DNA of 64,000 nucleotides from Anaerococcus octavius (GTDB lineage Bacteria; Bacillota; Clostridia; Tissierellales; Peptoniphilaceae): NCBI RefSeq assembly GCF_900445265.1, contig NZ_UFTA01000002.1, positions 1,240,001 to 1,304,000 of the forward strand, read 5' to 3'. Shown piece by piece: positions 39,201 to 48,500 of this stretch (position 1 is its first letter; each line of letters starts with the position of its first letter). The notes under the pieces were generated by a model. It saw only the letters and a program-made list of their open reading frames with translations, ran no database searches and was not told where the DNA came from. The position numbers and the translations under genes were made by a program.

Positions 39201-42200
39201 TTGAATCGTTGTTCTGTTGTTCATACCAACACGAGTTGGTGTTGCTTCACTAATTTTTTGTTGATCATAACCTTCATCTAAAACTAGTCTTACAGCACCA
39301 GTTTTATTTCTATCAGTTAAAGCTACTGATACATCTAGCATATATGAAGCCTGTTTATTAGTAATTGGTGTGAAGAATGTATAGTTTAGATCTTTTGTAG
39401 ATGTTTTTAGATCATGATGTTTTGAATCTACAATTCCAAGCTTGTCTTTTATCTCATTATCAGTAAGAGTTATAGCTTGATTATTTAATTTAACATTATT
39501 AATAGGTCCTATTCCTGAACCTTCTACTGCTGTTAGGTTTAGCTTATAACCTAGTTCATTAAGACTTGTATCAGAGGATACATTTACTATCCAGTTAACT
39601 CCTATCATTTCTCCATTTTCTATAACAGGGTTTCCATAGGCATCCATATTAAATCTATAGTTAGCATCGGATTCTTTTTCAATAATTTGAGTTATATCTT
39701 CTTTTTCCGGTTCAATTATAGTATTTGTAATATTTCCATTTTTATCTACTTCAACTGGAACTAAGTTTTGTGGATTTGTGACACCTAAACCAGATATTCT
39801 ATTTATAATAGTAAAGCTATCTGCTTGTTTATCGATATTCGCAATATCATAGTCAACTGGTATATTTAGTGGAATATTTATATTATTATTGAGGTCTCTT
39901 ACAATGTCATATTTTATAATATTGCTAGATGGATCATAATTAGCTTTTGCAATTACATTGCCATTATAAGTAATATTTTCTAATGTAGTTGGATCGTTAA
40001 CCTTTAGTTTTTTATCAAGGTGAATATTAAAGAATTGTCCTGCCTTAACTGGTTGATTAGCATTTGAAGTATCAAATCTAGTCATTACAGTAAACTTCTT
40101 ATTAGCAAGTGGACTAATATTATCGGCATTTTGAGCCATTAATAAACTTGGGTTAAAGTTATTATCAGCTTCTTTTGCAATTAGATCTTTAATAGCTTCT
40201 TCATTATCGGTCATCAGTTTTGCTTCATCTCTACGGTTTAACTCATAGCGTTCTCCTAGATCTATTAAAAGATCTTGGATTTCTCTTAAGCTTTGACCAC
40301 TATTTAAAGCTGCTTTTAGTTCAGCATCAGCTTTTTTAAGATTACTTTGACCAAAAATCCCTTTAACACCTTGTGATAAATCGTCAATAAAGGATCTATC
40401 ATCCTCTTGACGAACTTTAATACCTTCATTAACTTGTTCTAAGCTTTTATCAAAACTTTCAACAGCATCTTTTTTAATTGTTTCATTTTCTGTATTATCT
40501 TTCTCTGATGCTTTATTGGAGTCTAGAATTTTATGATCAAAAGTTTCGTTAGATTCTGGATTAGGAAGGGTTATATTTTCTTTAATTTTATTATTTATTT
40601 TTGATTCTTTTTTTTCTTTATCTAAAGTTTCATTGCTATCAAGATTTATTTCATAAACTTTATTAAGTAAATCATTTTGATCTATAGTAGCTACTTTATA
40701 CTTATCTGCTTTTAAACCAGCCATTAAACCTTTAACAATATAATCAAAATCTTCTTTTGACAGATCACTTGTTTGGTCTTTTAATTCATCTATAAGTTTT
40801 TCGTAGCTAAGTTCTTCATTGTTATAGGCATTAAATAAAGTAGCAATATTATTAATAGTAACTTCTTCTAGTGGACTAAGATTACCATTATTATAATTAT
40901 TTAATACGCTATCTCTATTTAGATCAATAGCTGATACATTTTCTTCAGCTTGATCAGAAGAAACTTCAGATTCTTTTATGAATGAATGATCAATCACAGC
41001 TTCATTTGTTTTTGGATCAATTTCTAATTCTTTCTCTTCTATATTAGATGAGTTTTTGTTTTTTTCAGGTAGAGGTTCAGAATCATCAGATACTTTTTCT
41101 TCACCTTTATCTTTCTTTTCTTCTTTATAATATGGATTCGGTATCTTAACTGCATTTAGAGTGTATTCTTTGATCCCAACGTCTTTTTTTGGTGTTGTTG
41201 TTAATTCTACTTTTGCAAGATAACCATCAGGTACTTGCAATAGTAGACTTTTTGTGAAGTTTTGTTTTTTTGTAAATGATTCGTTTAAGACATATCCTTT
41301 ATCAGTAGCCTGATAAAATTCGATTTTTATTTTACTATCTTTGGTATCTTGGTTGTTATCAAGATCAAAGTCATAAGTAAATTCTTTATCATCTACTGGA
41401 TTTATATAATCTGTCCATACAATTTGAGCTGGAGTTTTGTTAATTACCCCCTCTTTTTCTTCTTTATATATACCTTTGTAGGCATGGCTGATGTCTGAGA
41501 TTTCTTTAAGCTTAGCCTTATTTTGATTTAAGTTTCCCTTATCATCTATGCTAATGTCATTTTCTTGTGGATTTATTAATTCTAGAGCATAGCAATTTTG
41601 GTATATTTTTTCATTATCTGGCACTATTGCCATATCAAGATTCATTTTTGGAGAAATACTATCAATGTTTTTTAATGCATCATCTGTTAATTTTGCACTC
41701 AAATAATAAACTATAGCATTTTTCGCTTTGGCTGATGAAATACCAAGTGTAGACATGGTATCATTTGAAGAAAATACACTTGGAGTACTTTGTGTATACT
41801 TTATATCTTTTTCTGTACCTTCAGTATCTAGTTCTTCTACTTTTTCTAACTTTAGATCTTTTAGATCTGTGTTTTCTGTAATAGCAAAGCTAGCAATTTG
41901 GTTTCCTTGAGTGCTTTCATTTGGATTTTTAGCTTTTAGAACTATTTTGTAGTCAATTTGACCTGTTATTTTTGATAAAACTGCAGACTTTTCTATTATG
42001 TATGTATCTGTTTCTTCTTGGCTAAGGTCAGATTTTATCAAATTCCGTTTATCATCATCCTTTTCTTTCTTTTGATCTGTTGATGATCCAAGATTGCTTG
42101 CAAGACCCATCACACTTTTTGATGGTTTGTAAGCATTCGCTTTTGAGTCATTTAATGTCATAGCAAATATTTCAGTTGGGAAAACTAAAATAAAGGCTAA

Positions 42201-42248
42201 AGCTAATGACAAAAGCTTCACTAAATATTTATTCAACTTACCTTTCAT
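30258..42248 (-). CDS. Giant CnaB adhesin (3996 residues), YPSTG-anchored
   Basis: After the signal peptide (about 1-30) comes an N-terminal domain (about 60-370) shared with the two genes behind it, then an acidic linker. A large adhesin-like region (about 700-1240) follows. About nine CnaB domains start near residues 1240, 1520, 2060, 2170, 2480, 3070, 3465, 3715 and 3830, each closing with a pattern like YxLxExxAPxGY. Three tandem divergent InlB/Flg_new-type repeats lie at about 2815-3045 (FNGWIVKD, YELEKITYND, YELDQLLVDN). A module with IxKExxxFxQRxxI recurs between CnaB domains. The anchor YPSTGG (3952 on) would suit a class A sortase. Role: wall-attached adhesin, partner unknown. Confidence 0.87.
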   Translation of the reverse strand: MKGKLNKYLVKLLSLALAFILVFPTEIFAMTLNDSKANAYKPSKSVMGLASNLGSSTDQKKEKDDDKRNLIKSDLSQEETDTYIIEKSAVLSKITGQIDYKIVLKAKNPNESTQGNQIASFAITENTDLKDLKLEKVEELDTEGTEKDIKYTQSTPSVFSSNDTMSTLGISSAKAKNAIVYYLSAKLTDDALKNIDSISPKMNLDMAIVPDNEKIYQNCYALELINPQENDISIDDKGNLNQNKAKLKEISDISHAYKGIYKEEKEGVINKTPAQIVWTDYINPVDDKEFTYDFDLDNNQDTKDSKIKIEFYQATDKGYVLNESFTKKQNFTKSLLLQVPDGYLAKVELTTTPKKDVGIKEYTLNAVKIPNPYYKEEKKDKGEEKVSDDSEPLPEKNKNSSNIEEKELEIDPKTNEAVIDHSFIKESEVSSDQAEENVSAIDLNRDSVLNNYNNGNLSPLEEVTINNIATLFNAYNNEELSYEKLIDELKDQTSDLSKEDFDYIVKGLMAGLKADKYKVATIDQNDLLNKVYEINLDSNETLDKEKKESKINNKIKENITLPNPESNETFDHKILDSNKASEKDNTENETIKKDAVESFDKSLEQVNEGIKVRQEDDRSFIDDLSQGVKGIFGQSNLKKADAELKAALNSGQSLREIQDLLIDLGERYELNRRDEAKLMTDNEEAIKDLIAKEADNNFNPSLLMAQNADNISPLANKKFTVMTRFDTSNANQPVKAGQFFNIHLDKKLKVNDPTTLENITYNGNVIAKANYDPSSNIIKYDIVRDLNNNINIPLNIPVDYDIANIDKQADSFTIINRISGLGVTNPQNLVPVEVDKNGNITNTIIEPEKEDITQIIEKESDANYRFNMDAYGNPVIENGEMIGVNWIVNVSSDTSLNELGYKLNLTAVEGSGIGPINNVKLNNQAITLTDNEIKDKLGIVDSKHHDLKTSTKDLNYTFFTPITNKQASYMLDVSVALTDRNKTGAVRLVLDEGYDQQKISEATPTRVGMNNRTTIQGEFTSESTGRWTISDAVSSKDTNNGLPLATRTLDNQTLSSGNTATYGLDENGKMVVKNAESTINSLPAKGTNPSGSQAVGNIAVYKVDTKLNNPSSAQNYSVSGVSISKYKDIYLDQLWGFPENNKFQMPAQTIKVVGKDGKVLGQTDVSAGKVGDIERVITIPNTKFWDIADDGKASMLDHKIVQQFPTSPLTINGKKYEYRENLNYYSLDLKLHYAQNALVEVDEKIPATFTITKVDSNDPSKKLEGARFKLLGSNIDVSTDANGKAKFSNINPGEYQLIESKAPLGYKPDPNAKTIKISDDGKLSISGSNAILSGSNKTELVKHPSYPDYMNAMHYGNIDNNGNVDFYIYLKPLSNQSGGTNKDTRLSLGIPNAKDLNVAVYDVSPNNRSTIKTAMENRSVNNNISSLGNNILNDKAQNEITGKNDITDAFTGKKGYQISFPKERFTNDWGFLVKVSGNVGSNESAAAFYDWLTNNNNTKNEAKIQQSTIISKESAGNVENSNILITNESFRKSPIAVTKFDDSFTTTKDPKTEQDIKKRDRLAGAEFVLKDSDGEALANKYTDKKGNVSFGNYPPGTYFLEELRAPAGYEKSDVYFEVTVDEIGQVNYNAKFKNGIGTPVAGKDYWIENEQESGDSGKAPVTNVNQSMDIKEGKDSGSIGTKPGVWEAYMLESLKYHADISLKSSAPGSRFEIQFDPNLDFTQYFNDFPKINIGGQNVADPYFDYKTNLLTYVFNENSHGGETTVNIDLVGMIPSKYYAKEDGKYAFTTIVAPGLAGVTGNPILNESFVADYGSYDTGHGNPAQSNYFREVYQADDGNWYVDVISYYNALADKSVGIKTLNYNWLSTNYQKNQQIARWVGNGNPPAFKLNDVEIYRTNPRIKTVDFEASGNTFQKRINENMPLSYGIRPEVDTRTYESVYKLNNINPNNKVSDKTGDITLNYDPNKIQSSGVINKGFPLTIKMPQISNGEGYVIKQTFKVTDEAKFKELWRTFLMTNGNLESAFTTKVNANIARADQTSQEIPKFYREVVGIINEKYTPGKFKITKQNEVDRSALKGAVFELTDANGKSIYRTSDSNGEVIFDNLAPGIYDLKEEKAPDGYNKSDKRWQVTVYNYGDVRIVEVGIASDNQIYEGSNINFEVTNKPVGEKFVIYKKDSQGEALPGAKFKLTKKDDASFSKEASSDGNGIVKFEGDLTDGTYIIEEVAPPAAYKKLDKKWVLVIEKGQKKVYNYVDPTKTQDVKSIPAEDGVSWVDVKNRTTNGWGQYDNRWSGWTGNSNYASKLGTRIVAINKEKNYAVQRYVINPESASIGETIASIHREKPNYNNMDWYAGEEYKVFTLDKPVTGLISDIRLANYDITDITNQVKNETDNTHSSEPQRLRLTLPATDKPILIDVKIPYKDENSGVGTGMDWSQGGSTYWKSDYYERVSDIKVGESTHAIAGDIKGSYVSENSLDVINELKKYEFKLKKVKEGNDNTAVQGATFSLTGPDESKETRTIKSGADGLISFKDLEPGKYKLKEESPAPGYEKTNTSWTVTITKDGKVYIKDDSQAAQSNLKIESKDESSANILRQSFPTRMNMANSFYTASPASLGFGEIPIEIPSPQMSGEGWQKVVPDRSEIQNHSDSDENALKTKITEINKDTNQFKQVFMIDGSKNKDTTSFMMDLMRMPNGNLDNKKVIARVYYVNKGSTIDNLIEPSNDFDISGTKQGLLPLSTSGKEGILRLRFNNGNNNNTLFPNNKFDKNNLFVVEITSNYEGDNSSIGLGMEYFNNGVTNSGYKAFEYYASEEDINKESYKVILNQSINGTVSADRLTDLKKDDIVSLRQQANSGYRFNGWIVKDANDNSIRVTNNQFKMPSSNVSVSASFEKVPNYKVWVQTVKGGTVTAKPNTDVSEETNINLTVTPDQGYELEKITYNDTDGNVHTVNGTSFKMPAYNVTLLPVFKLIPKTKYTVTVNNDKNGFVSVDKTSAEENELVNVNLVPNEGYELDQLLVDNKPVTVNNNTYTFTMPKANVTVSATFKEKEPEIPEGSKEIPTDGFAVITNKQVGLDLKIIKRDFNGNRLEGAVFTLKKTDQGYNTVDNNFEKVTATSDADGSVVFKGKDGQPIKLTEGYYILEETQSALGYKPAQAPWKIKVYEKNGQMKANYLGPEYTNHDFLQSNYAKVANLQDTGKGIKYASRLNYIDTESKTFVQRLYLDTRNYSGSGKVNVQIKPIIKREEIDTPGQQPKTTNQGVKTAYRTTYKILDNSGNVESNIDKVLKHYDLSNSNVSMVNTARWRPFDWGFDEDQLNLDKGVYVIDVEGYYDPNIIDKGKIGLHFDLYDGERKFEQVTSYDQDGNEVWYDGLDASYQAGMEAIRDHIEKSAGKKAADDWFTSKPAGQKYENFLSKEASYNGENYIAGRVWPSVDGQPLSHIDTNINIKPLYESTAHEIPNTGLEIVNEEEAYNITFSKHGRDDDTWSESGEEVTKNRLEGAIFKLQEEIGTSYEDVEDSYVESAFNGYFGFRGLKPGRYRLMEVKAPKGYKPIKDPLLYFTVETITSDSGKIVNPQTGKLVDVKTIEIKFPGSDKIHKLNELKMIDPDTGKEIAINDVDSKKINITRDKVINPETEKEVDLSTVKIVAGDNDYDVKDIKIVPDSNGLISLEYDKANGVYQYVPEESTTEKDGKLVDFVTGATAKNMGKIVNEKTVDRFKIKKVDGNEKPISNVGFTLYKNKDDQEAIVDEISTNDKGEIYYWNLPDGTYWLKESTIPNGYIAKDNNPWTEITIDNGLSDSNESIDYSQIKASNKEPSDITFPDKLTYKIVNEKVGELEIVKYANNIDDDNKLEGAEFTLYRDKETKYIARLDNVKPTVMTNKNGSAKFTNLPDGTYYLKETKAPDGYILMPTIWKIEVKNSVVSIEGLTNTEKYEVVPSKEANPPILKVINKSPTYPSTGGSGTFIGFSLIGTAIMLAGIAYYGIYANDKNRHRSNRYGK

Positions 42249-42588
42249 TAAAACCCCTTTCTCATAATTATAATAATATATTAATATTTATTCGCACAAT
42301 TATTTATGTTTTATACATATTTATATATTAGCTGACTATCCTACTTTAGTGTAGTCATTATACCCTCTAAACAAGCTAATTGCAGACTTTTAGCTAAAAT
42401 AAAAAAAGTAGAAGATTGCTAAAATTCATCAAATGTTGACTTATAAAGAAAATCTATAGGATATGCAAATAATTTCTACATATTTTCCCAATATTTATAA
42501 AGAAGTCTATAAATATAAAATCCTAGGATCAGGGTATCCTAGGATTTTAGTAATAGTAGTGAAATATACACTAAATATTTAATTGTTA
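42249..42588. other. Promoter region of the 3996-residue adhesin gene
   Basis: On the minus strand TATAAT (42357-42362) lies about 110 bases before the start. Inside the transcript is an inverted repeat TGACTA/TAGTCA (42333-42357). The motif GGATAGTCAGCTAA (42328-42341) is matched in 12 of 14 bases upstream of the 622-residue gene. The remainder holds the terminator of the next gene and AT-rich sequence. Confidence 0.45.
42511..42548 (-). terminator. Terminator of the 2659-residue adhesin gene
   Basis: A 13-bp perfect stem AAAATCCTAGGAT / ATCCTAGGATTTT with a 6-base loop (42517-42548) is followed by T-rich sequence on the minus strand. Confidence 0.88.
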
Positions 42589-45500
42589 TTATTTATTGTA
42601 TCTATTAGAACGACGGCGATTTTTGTCATTGATATAAATACCATAGTAAGCAATAGCCGCTATCATTATAGCTGTACCTATTAGAGCAAAGCCAATAAAT
42701 GTACCATTTCCACCTGTGGATGGTAGGGATGGGTTGTTGTTTACTATTTTGAAGTTTGAACCACCTTTTTTGTCTGTGATTACTAGTCCACCTTTTGGTA
42801 TTTGCTCTCCAGTATCTGTAATCAATTCTCCTGTTTCATTGGTAATTGCATTACCACTCGCATCTTGTACTTCTAATAGTTTTGCATCTTCTCCTGTAGT
42901 TATTTTTACTAGGTAAGATCTATCTGTCTTAGCATAGCCTTGTGGAGCTTTTGTTTCCTTGATTAGATATTTTCCATCTTCTAATTTTTTCTTTCCGTCA
43001 GCATCTTCTATATAGATTTTGTTAGTAGACTTGGTTTTTGTTAAATCAAATGATAGTGTTTTTATATTTGTTTTATCTTCACCAGTAGTTTCATCGTATG
43101 GACTTATTGTTATTTCAAGTTCTCCACTTTCGATATTCTTATTTTTAGTAAATAGACCATTTGTAACTTTGTTGAAAGTTATATTTGGTATTTGGTCATT
43201 TTCAACCTTAATTTGATTGTCTTTATTATTCAAATATTTGAAATCAGCTTTATTTTGAACTAATTTGTCATCATTATCTTTTTCAAAAGAGTTGATAACT
43301 AATTTACCATCTTTACCTTCTATCAGCTGAAGAACTATTTTTCTACCAGCGATTTTATATCCTTCTGGAGCTCTTTTTTCTTTAAGAACATAGATTCCTC
43401 GGTCTAGGTCTGTTACAGCAAATATACCATCTTCTTCTCTAAGAGTTATGCTGGTTATAGGGCTTAATTCTGATAATTTATTTAAGTCCTCAGGATCATG
43501 GGATAGTTTTGATAGGGTGAATTTCGCATCCTTAGCTATAACATTTCCATCACGGTCGACCTTATTGAAGTTAAGTTCTGTTGTGTTGGACTTGTTGGTT
43601 AGGGTATTGTTTTTGCCACCAATAGTCAAGACATTCGCATCATCAGCTTTATATGAATCATCATCTTTGTAATATGACTTTTCATATTCCTTATCATATT
43701 TGACTTCTAGGCTATTGCCTTTTTCATTCTTTTCAACAATAACTATCCATTTTCTTTGAGCATTTAGCCTTTGGTATCCATATGGTATGTCGGTTTCTTC
43801 AAGTTCGTAAACACCTTGGCTTAGGTCTTGGAAACTTACTATACCATCAGCTCCGGAATAAGCTTTCTTAGAGTACTCATGGTCGCTCAGTTCTGATACA
43901 AGATCGCCAGTGTTATTATAGATTGCTTTTCCTTTTTCGCCCTTTTCTGTTAGGACTTTCTTTAATCTAAATCCTGCTCTATAGAGTGGATTGTCATTAT
44001 CTCCAACTTTCTTGAATTCAAAGTCTATTTTATCAAAATTTATAAATTTGATATCAGTAGGAACCCCATCATTATCAGTAAAGCTAATATTTGGATCTCC
44101 CTCTTCAAATTCAATCTCTAACTTACCAGTTTGTTCATCCTCAATAACTTCAAAATAAGTTGGGTTTGGTCTTTGATATCTTGTTGGATTAGTTTCTGTT
44201 AGTTTGTACTTACCTTTAGTTAGATTATTGAAGGTAAATTGTGCATTGTTCCAATTTCTTCTTACTTGTGGATAGTTATTATCTTCTATAACTTTCTCAG
44301 TCTTATCAAGCTTATCTAGTCTAAAGGCAGATAATGTAACTATTTCTCCATATTGATCCACTTTTGTGAATTCTAATTTGGTATAGGCTTTCTTATTTTT
44401 AATTTGACTAATGCCTGTATTATCACTCTTATAGCTAATGATATTATTATAATAGTCATTATTTATACCATTATCTTCATCAGTAATTGTTATTTGCTCC
44501 CATCTACCAGTTGTTGGGCTTATCTTAAATTCTACTATGATAGGCTTGTCAAGTTTTTCGAAGCCTGCTGGAGCCTTGGTTTCTTCTAATAGGTATTTAC
44601 CTGCTGGGATATCCTTAAATATTACTCCTTCATTTGTATTAGAAGTAGCATCTTGGTTATAGACATCTTTTCCATTTTCATCTTTAGCAAATTTATATTC
44701 TTTACCAAGAACTTCTTTTTGAATCTCACCCTTATCATCAGTAGCTAATTTTCTTAGTCTAAACTTAGCTCCCTCTATGGCTCTAGAATAGTCATCCGCT
44801 TTGATAAAGTCAAAATTAGTAGTCTTTTTGACATTGGTTACTTCTAAGTCGTTGATGCCTTTATATGGAGCGTCTGGTCTAGCTGGATTTGATCTACCAT
44901 CATCTGGCACTAGCTTGATAAGTTTCATGAAGTCTTCGTTAGCTACTTTGCCATCTTCTCCATTTACAGGTTCGGTACCATAGATAGTTTTTCCGTACCA
45001 TTTATCGTTATTATAGTCTTGCCCAGCATCAGTAAATTTGTCTGTTTCTTTAAATGTATGAGAAAAGGCAAAATCAATAATCATATAATTGGCTGATCTA
45101 GGATCACTTACGTCTGGGTTACGTTTAACTTCGAAATACCATTTTAAAGGCTCGCCATTTTTATCTAATGGTTCTAGATAATCAGATGCTTCAGCAAATT
45201 CTGGTCTTGGTGTTTGATATTCTGTCAGTTCGTAGATACCAGGGGTCAGCTCTCTAATATAGTTGTCTCCTGCAAGACCTGTAGCCGCACTTATTGCATC
45301 GAACTCTTCGTCATGATATTTGACCTTTGGATCTTGGCCTTTGATAATCTTAACTGCTCTAAATTTTGCACCAGATAGAGGAGAACCACTTTCATCTTTT
45401 TTTGTGATTCTTAGCGGAATCCTAAATCCACTCTCATCCTTGTTGAATATTTCATATTGACCTTTATCGTTTAGATCTTCCGGAGTTTCCTCTCCCTCTT

Positions 45501-48500
45501 TTCTTATTGTGACTTTTCCTTGCCCATCTACAGTAACATATCTAGGAGTAGGGTCTTTTTCATAGCCTGCTGGTCCCCTATATTCTTCTAAGATATAGTT
45601 ACCTTGTTTTAGGTTTTCAAATGTTGCAAAACCTTGGTCTGCTGGTAAGTCATCAATTTTTAGTGGTTGGTTGTCTTCATCTGTAAGTGCTATACCACTT
45701 GTTACTCTTTGGTAGTAGGCACTTTTATCCTTGGAGTCTACTTTCTTAAAATCTTTATTTGCATAGTCAAAGTCACTAGTTGCATGATAAAGCCTAAAGT
45801 ATGCTCTTCTAAGCCCTACTGTTGAGTTATCACCTTCGATTAGTGATTGTCCTGTCTTCTTTACAGTCAACTCGCCACGTAGTTCATCCTCTTTATAGTC
45901 GATGATTCCTGTAAGGAGCTTACCTTTTTCTGTAATAGTGTTGGCAGTTAGGTCTCTTACTATAACTTTGATTTCCCCTACTGTTACTTCTGCCTCTGCA
46001 GCAACATATAATACTGTATCTGCTGCCTTGGTGTAGCCAGCTGGTGGGTTGACTTCTTCTAGTAGGTAGTAAGCTGAGTATTCCAGATCATCTATACTAA
46101 AGACTCCATTAGCATCGGCTGTGATTGGTTTACCTTGAGAATCAGGGTCTTTTTTATTTCCGTAGTAGTCTGCTTCATGTAGCCTAAATTCAACAGGTTT
46201 TCCATCCTTACCTACAAGTTTATCACCTGTTATTTGATTGTGTTTAGAATCATACTTTTTGAATTCCAGCTTAGTGGTACGAGGTGCATTTTCGATGTTG
46301 GCAGTAGTTCCTTCTTCCTCATTTTCTCCTCTGAGGATTTTTTCTGGCCTTATTTCTTTATTATCTGATAAACGATAAACTTCGTAGGTCAGCTGACCAG
46401 AATTATCCTTATTTTCTATAACTTTAACTCGCCAGAAAGGATTGTTTGGTTTTTGGAATCCTACAGGAGCTTGTTCTTCTACTAAGATGTAGTCACCTGC
46501 AACTATGTCAGTAAATCTAAACTCACCAACTTCTAGGGCTTGTGTATTATTTTCCTTATCTGCTGGAATAAATGTCGCTGTTGGACTTACTGTTCTATCA
46601 TAATCTGATCCATCGCTTGTACTTGTAGAATATAGTCTAAATTTACCAGTACCAGAATCTATAGGGACAAGCTTGCCGCCTTCGTTTTTTACTTTTCTAA
46701 AGCTTAGTTCTGTAGATGGGGCTTGGTTAATGATCTTTTTAGTTCTTTGAATTTCTTTATCATTGAAAGTAACAGTAACTTCATCATTTTCACCTTTGGT
46801 AGCTTTTAATATTAGTGGCTCTATAGCTTGGTAGCCTGCTGGGGCTTTTGTTTCTTCTAGTTTGTAAGTTCCTACTGGTATGGATGCAAATGTAAACTTA
46901 CCATTATTACCAGTAGATGTTTTTTGGTAAACAGGTGTCTCACCGTTTTTGTCGATACTTTTCAAATCTTTTTCATTTGTAATTTTTGTAAGGGTAAATT
47001 CTGCACCATCCAGTTGTCTGCCGCTGTTATTGACCTTGGTAAAGTCAATTTCTCCAAGTTTAGATTCGTTTTTGATGGTAAGATTTAATGTATCTTTATC
47101 ATCGACAGTAACTAGAGGATTGCCTGATCCGTCTTTTTGAACTGTTTCTGGGTTTAGGATTGATAGGCTGTACTTATATCCATCATTGACATGTATATCT
47201 AATCCATATTGAGGATAAGGACCCTCATCTGGGTTGATTTCTTCTTCTTTTATTTCTATAAGGAAAGTTTCTAACTTAGAATAGCCCTCTGGTTCCTTTG
47301 TTTCATCAACATAGTATTGGCCAGGTTTTAGGAATAGAGGATTGTTGGTATTATCTTCTTGTGATGTCCACTTTACACTTTCCCCAGTTTGTCTACTGGT
47401 AAAGGTAAACTCTGCTCCCTCAAGCTTTGCGCCATCTACAGTAATCTTTTGAGCATTTATTGGCTTTCTTATCTTAGCTGTGATTAGGTTTTGTACAGTT
47501 CTTTTGTCGTTGTGTTTGTAGAATATTAGTTCAACACTATCAGCCTTGGTTTTGTCCCAATCATCATTGGTATAAGAATTTTCTAATAACGTCTTCGCTT
47601 CATTAGCTAATCTTTCAGCTTCATCAAGAGCATTTCCATCGTAACCCTGAACTTTTCTTTCATTATCTGGAATTTGCCTTTTTTGATCATCAGTTCCCTT
47701 ATAGTAGTCGCCATCCTTGTTACCAGTTAAAGTTGTATTAATATTGGTCCAGTTTTTAACTGAAGGGTCAATACCAGTATCTACACCATATTGTTCATCT
47801 AGATCTTTGTTATTAGTGATTAAATGCACCATCTTTTGGTATAGGAAGGCCTCTACTTGTCTAGGGATTTTTTGTTTTGTTTCTTTTTCCTTTTCTTCTA
47901 CAACTTGGTTAGTATAGTAGTAGGCTCTTTCTAGGGTATCTTTTAAAGCTTCCTCATCACTTAAGGCTTCTTCATCACTTGTTTTTTGTTTATTATACTT
48001 TGCTCCCGGTTTAAAATTCTTTTTTGCATAATCTGCATTATTACCAGCTAGCATATCATATAAGAAAACAGCTTCTGGATCTTCTATTCTTTGTAGGCCG
48101 ATGATGTCATTGCCACTAGATGTTGGATCCCTATAACCATCGTTGAAACACTGAACAATTTCAAAGGTTTGATTGATACGCATGATGGCAAATGGGTTCT
48201 CGTTGTAGGCTAGGTATTGGTCATCTATTGCTGCTGGTGGATATTTGTAGGTGTAGGCATTTACAGTGCCACCAACTGGGTCAGTCAATTGATTCCTATT
48301 ATTCATTTGGTTGTCAAGCTGGTCTTTAAATAGATTTTCCTTTTCCTTTAATGTTAGATCTAGCTTGTAGTTGGTGTGAGGGCTTGCCTCTTGCCTATCA
48401 AAATTATAGGCAACTATAGTACCTGGATAAAATTCACCTTTTTTTGTTTTGACATCACTTGCATTATTTACTCTTGAATATCCACCAGTTAAGTTCGGTC

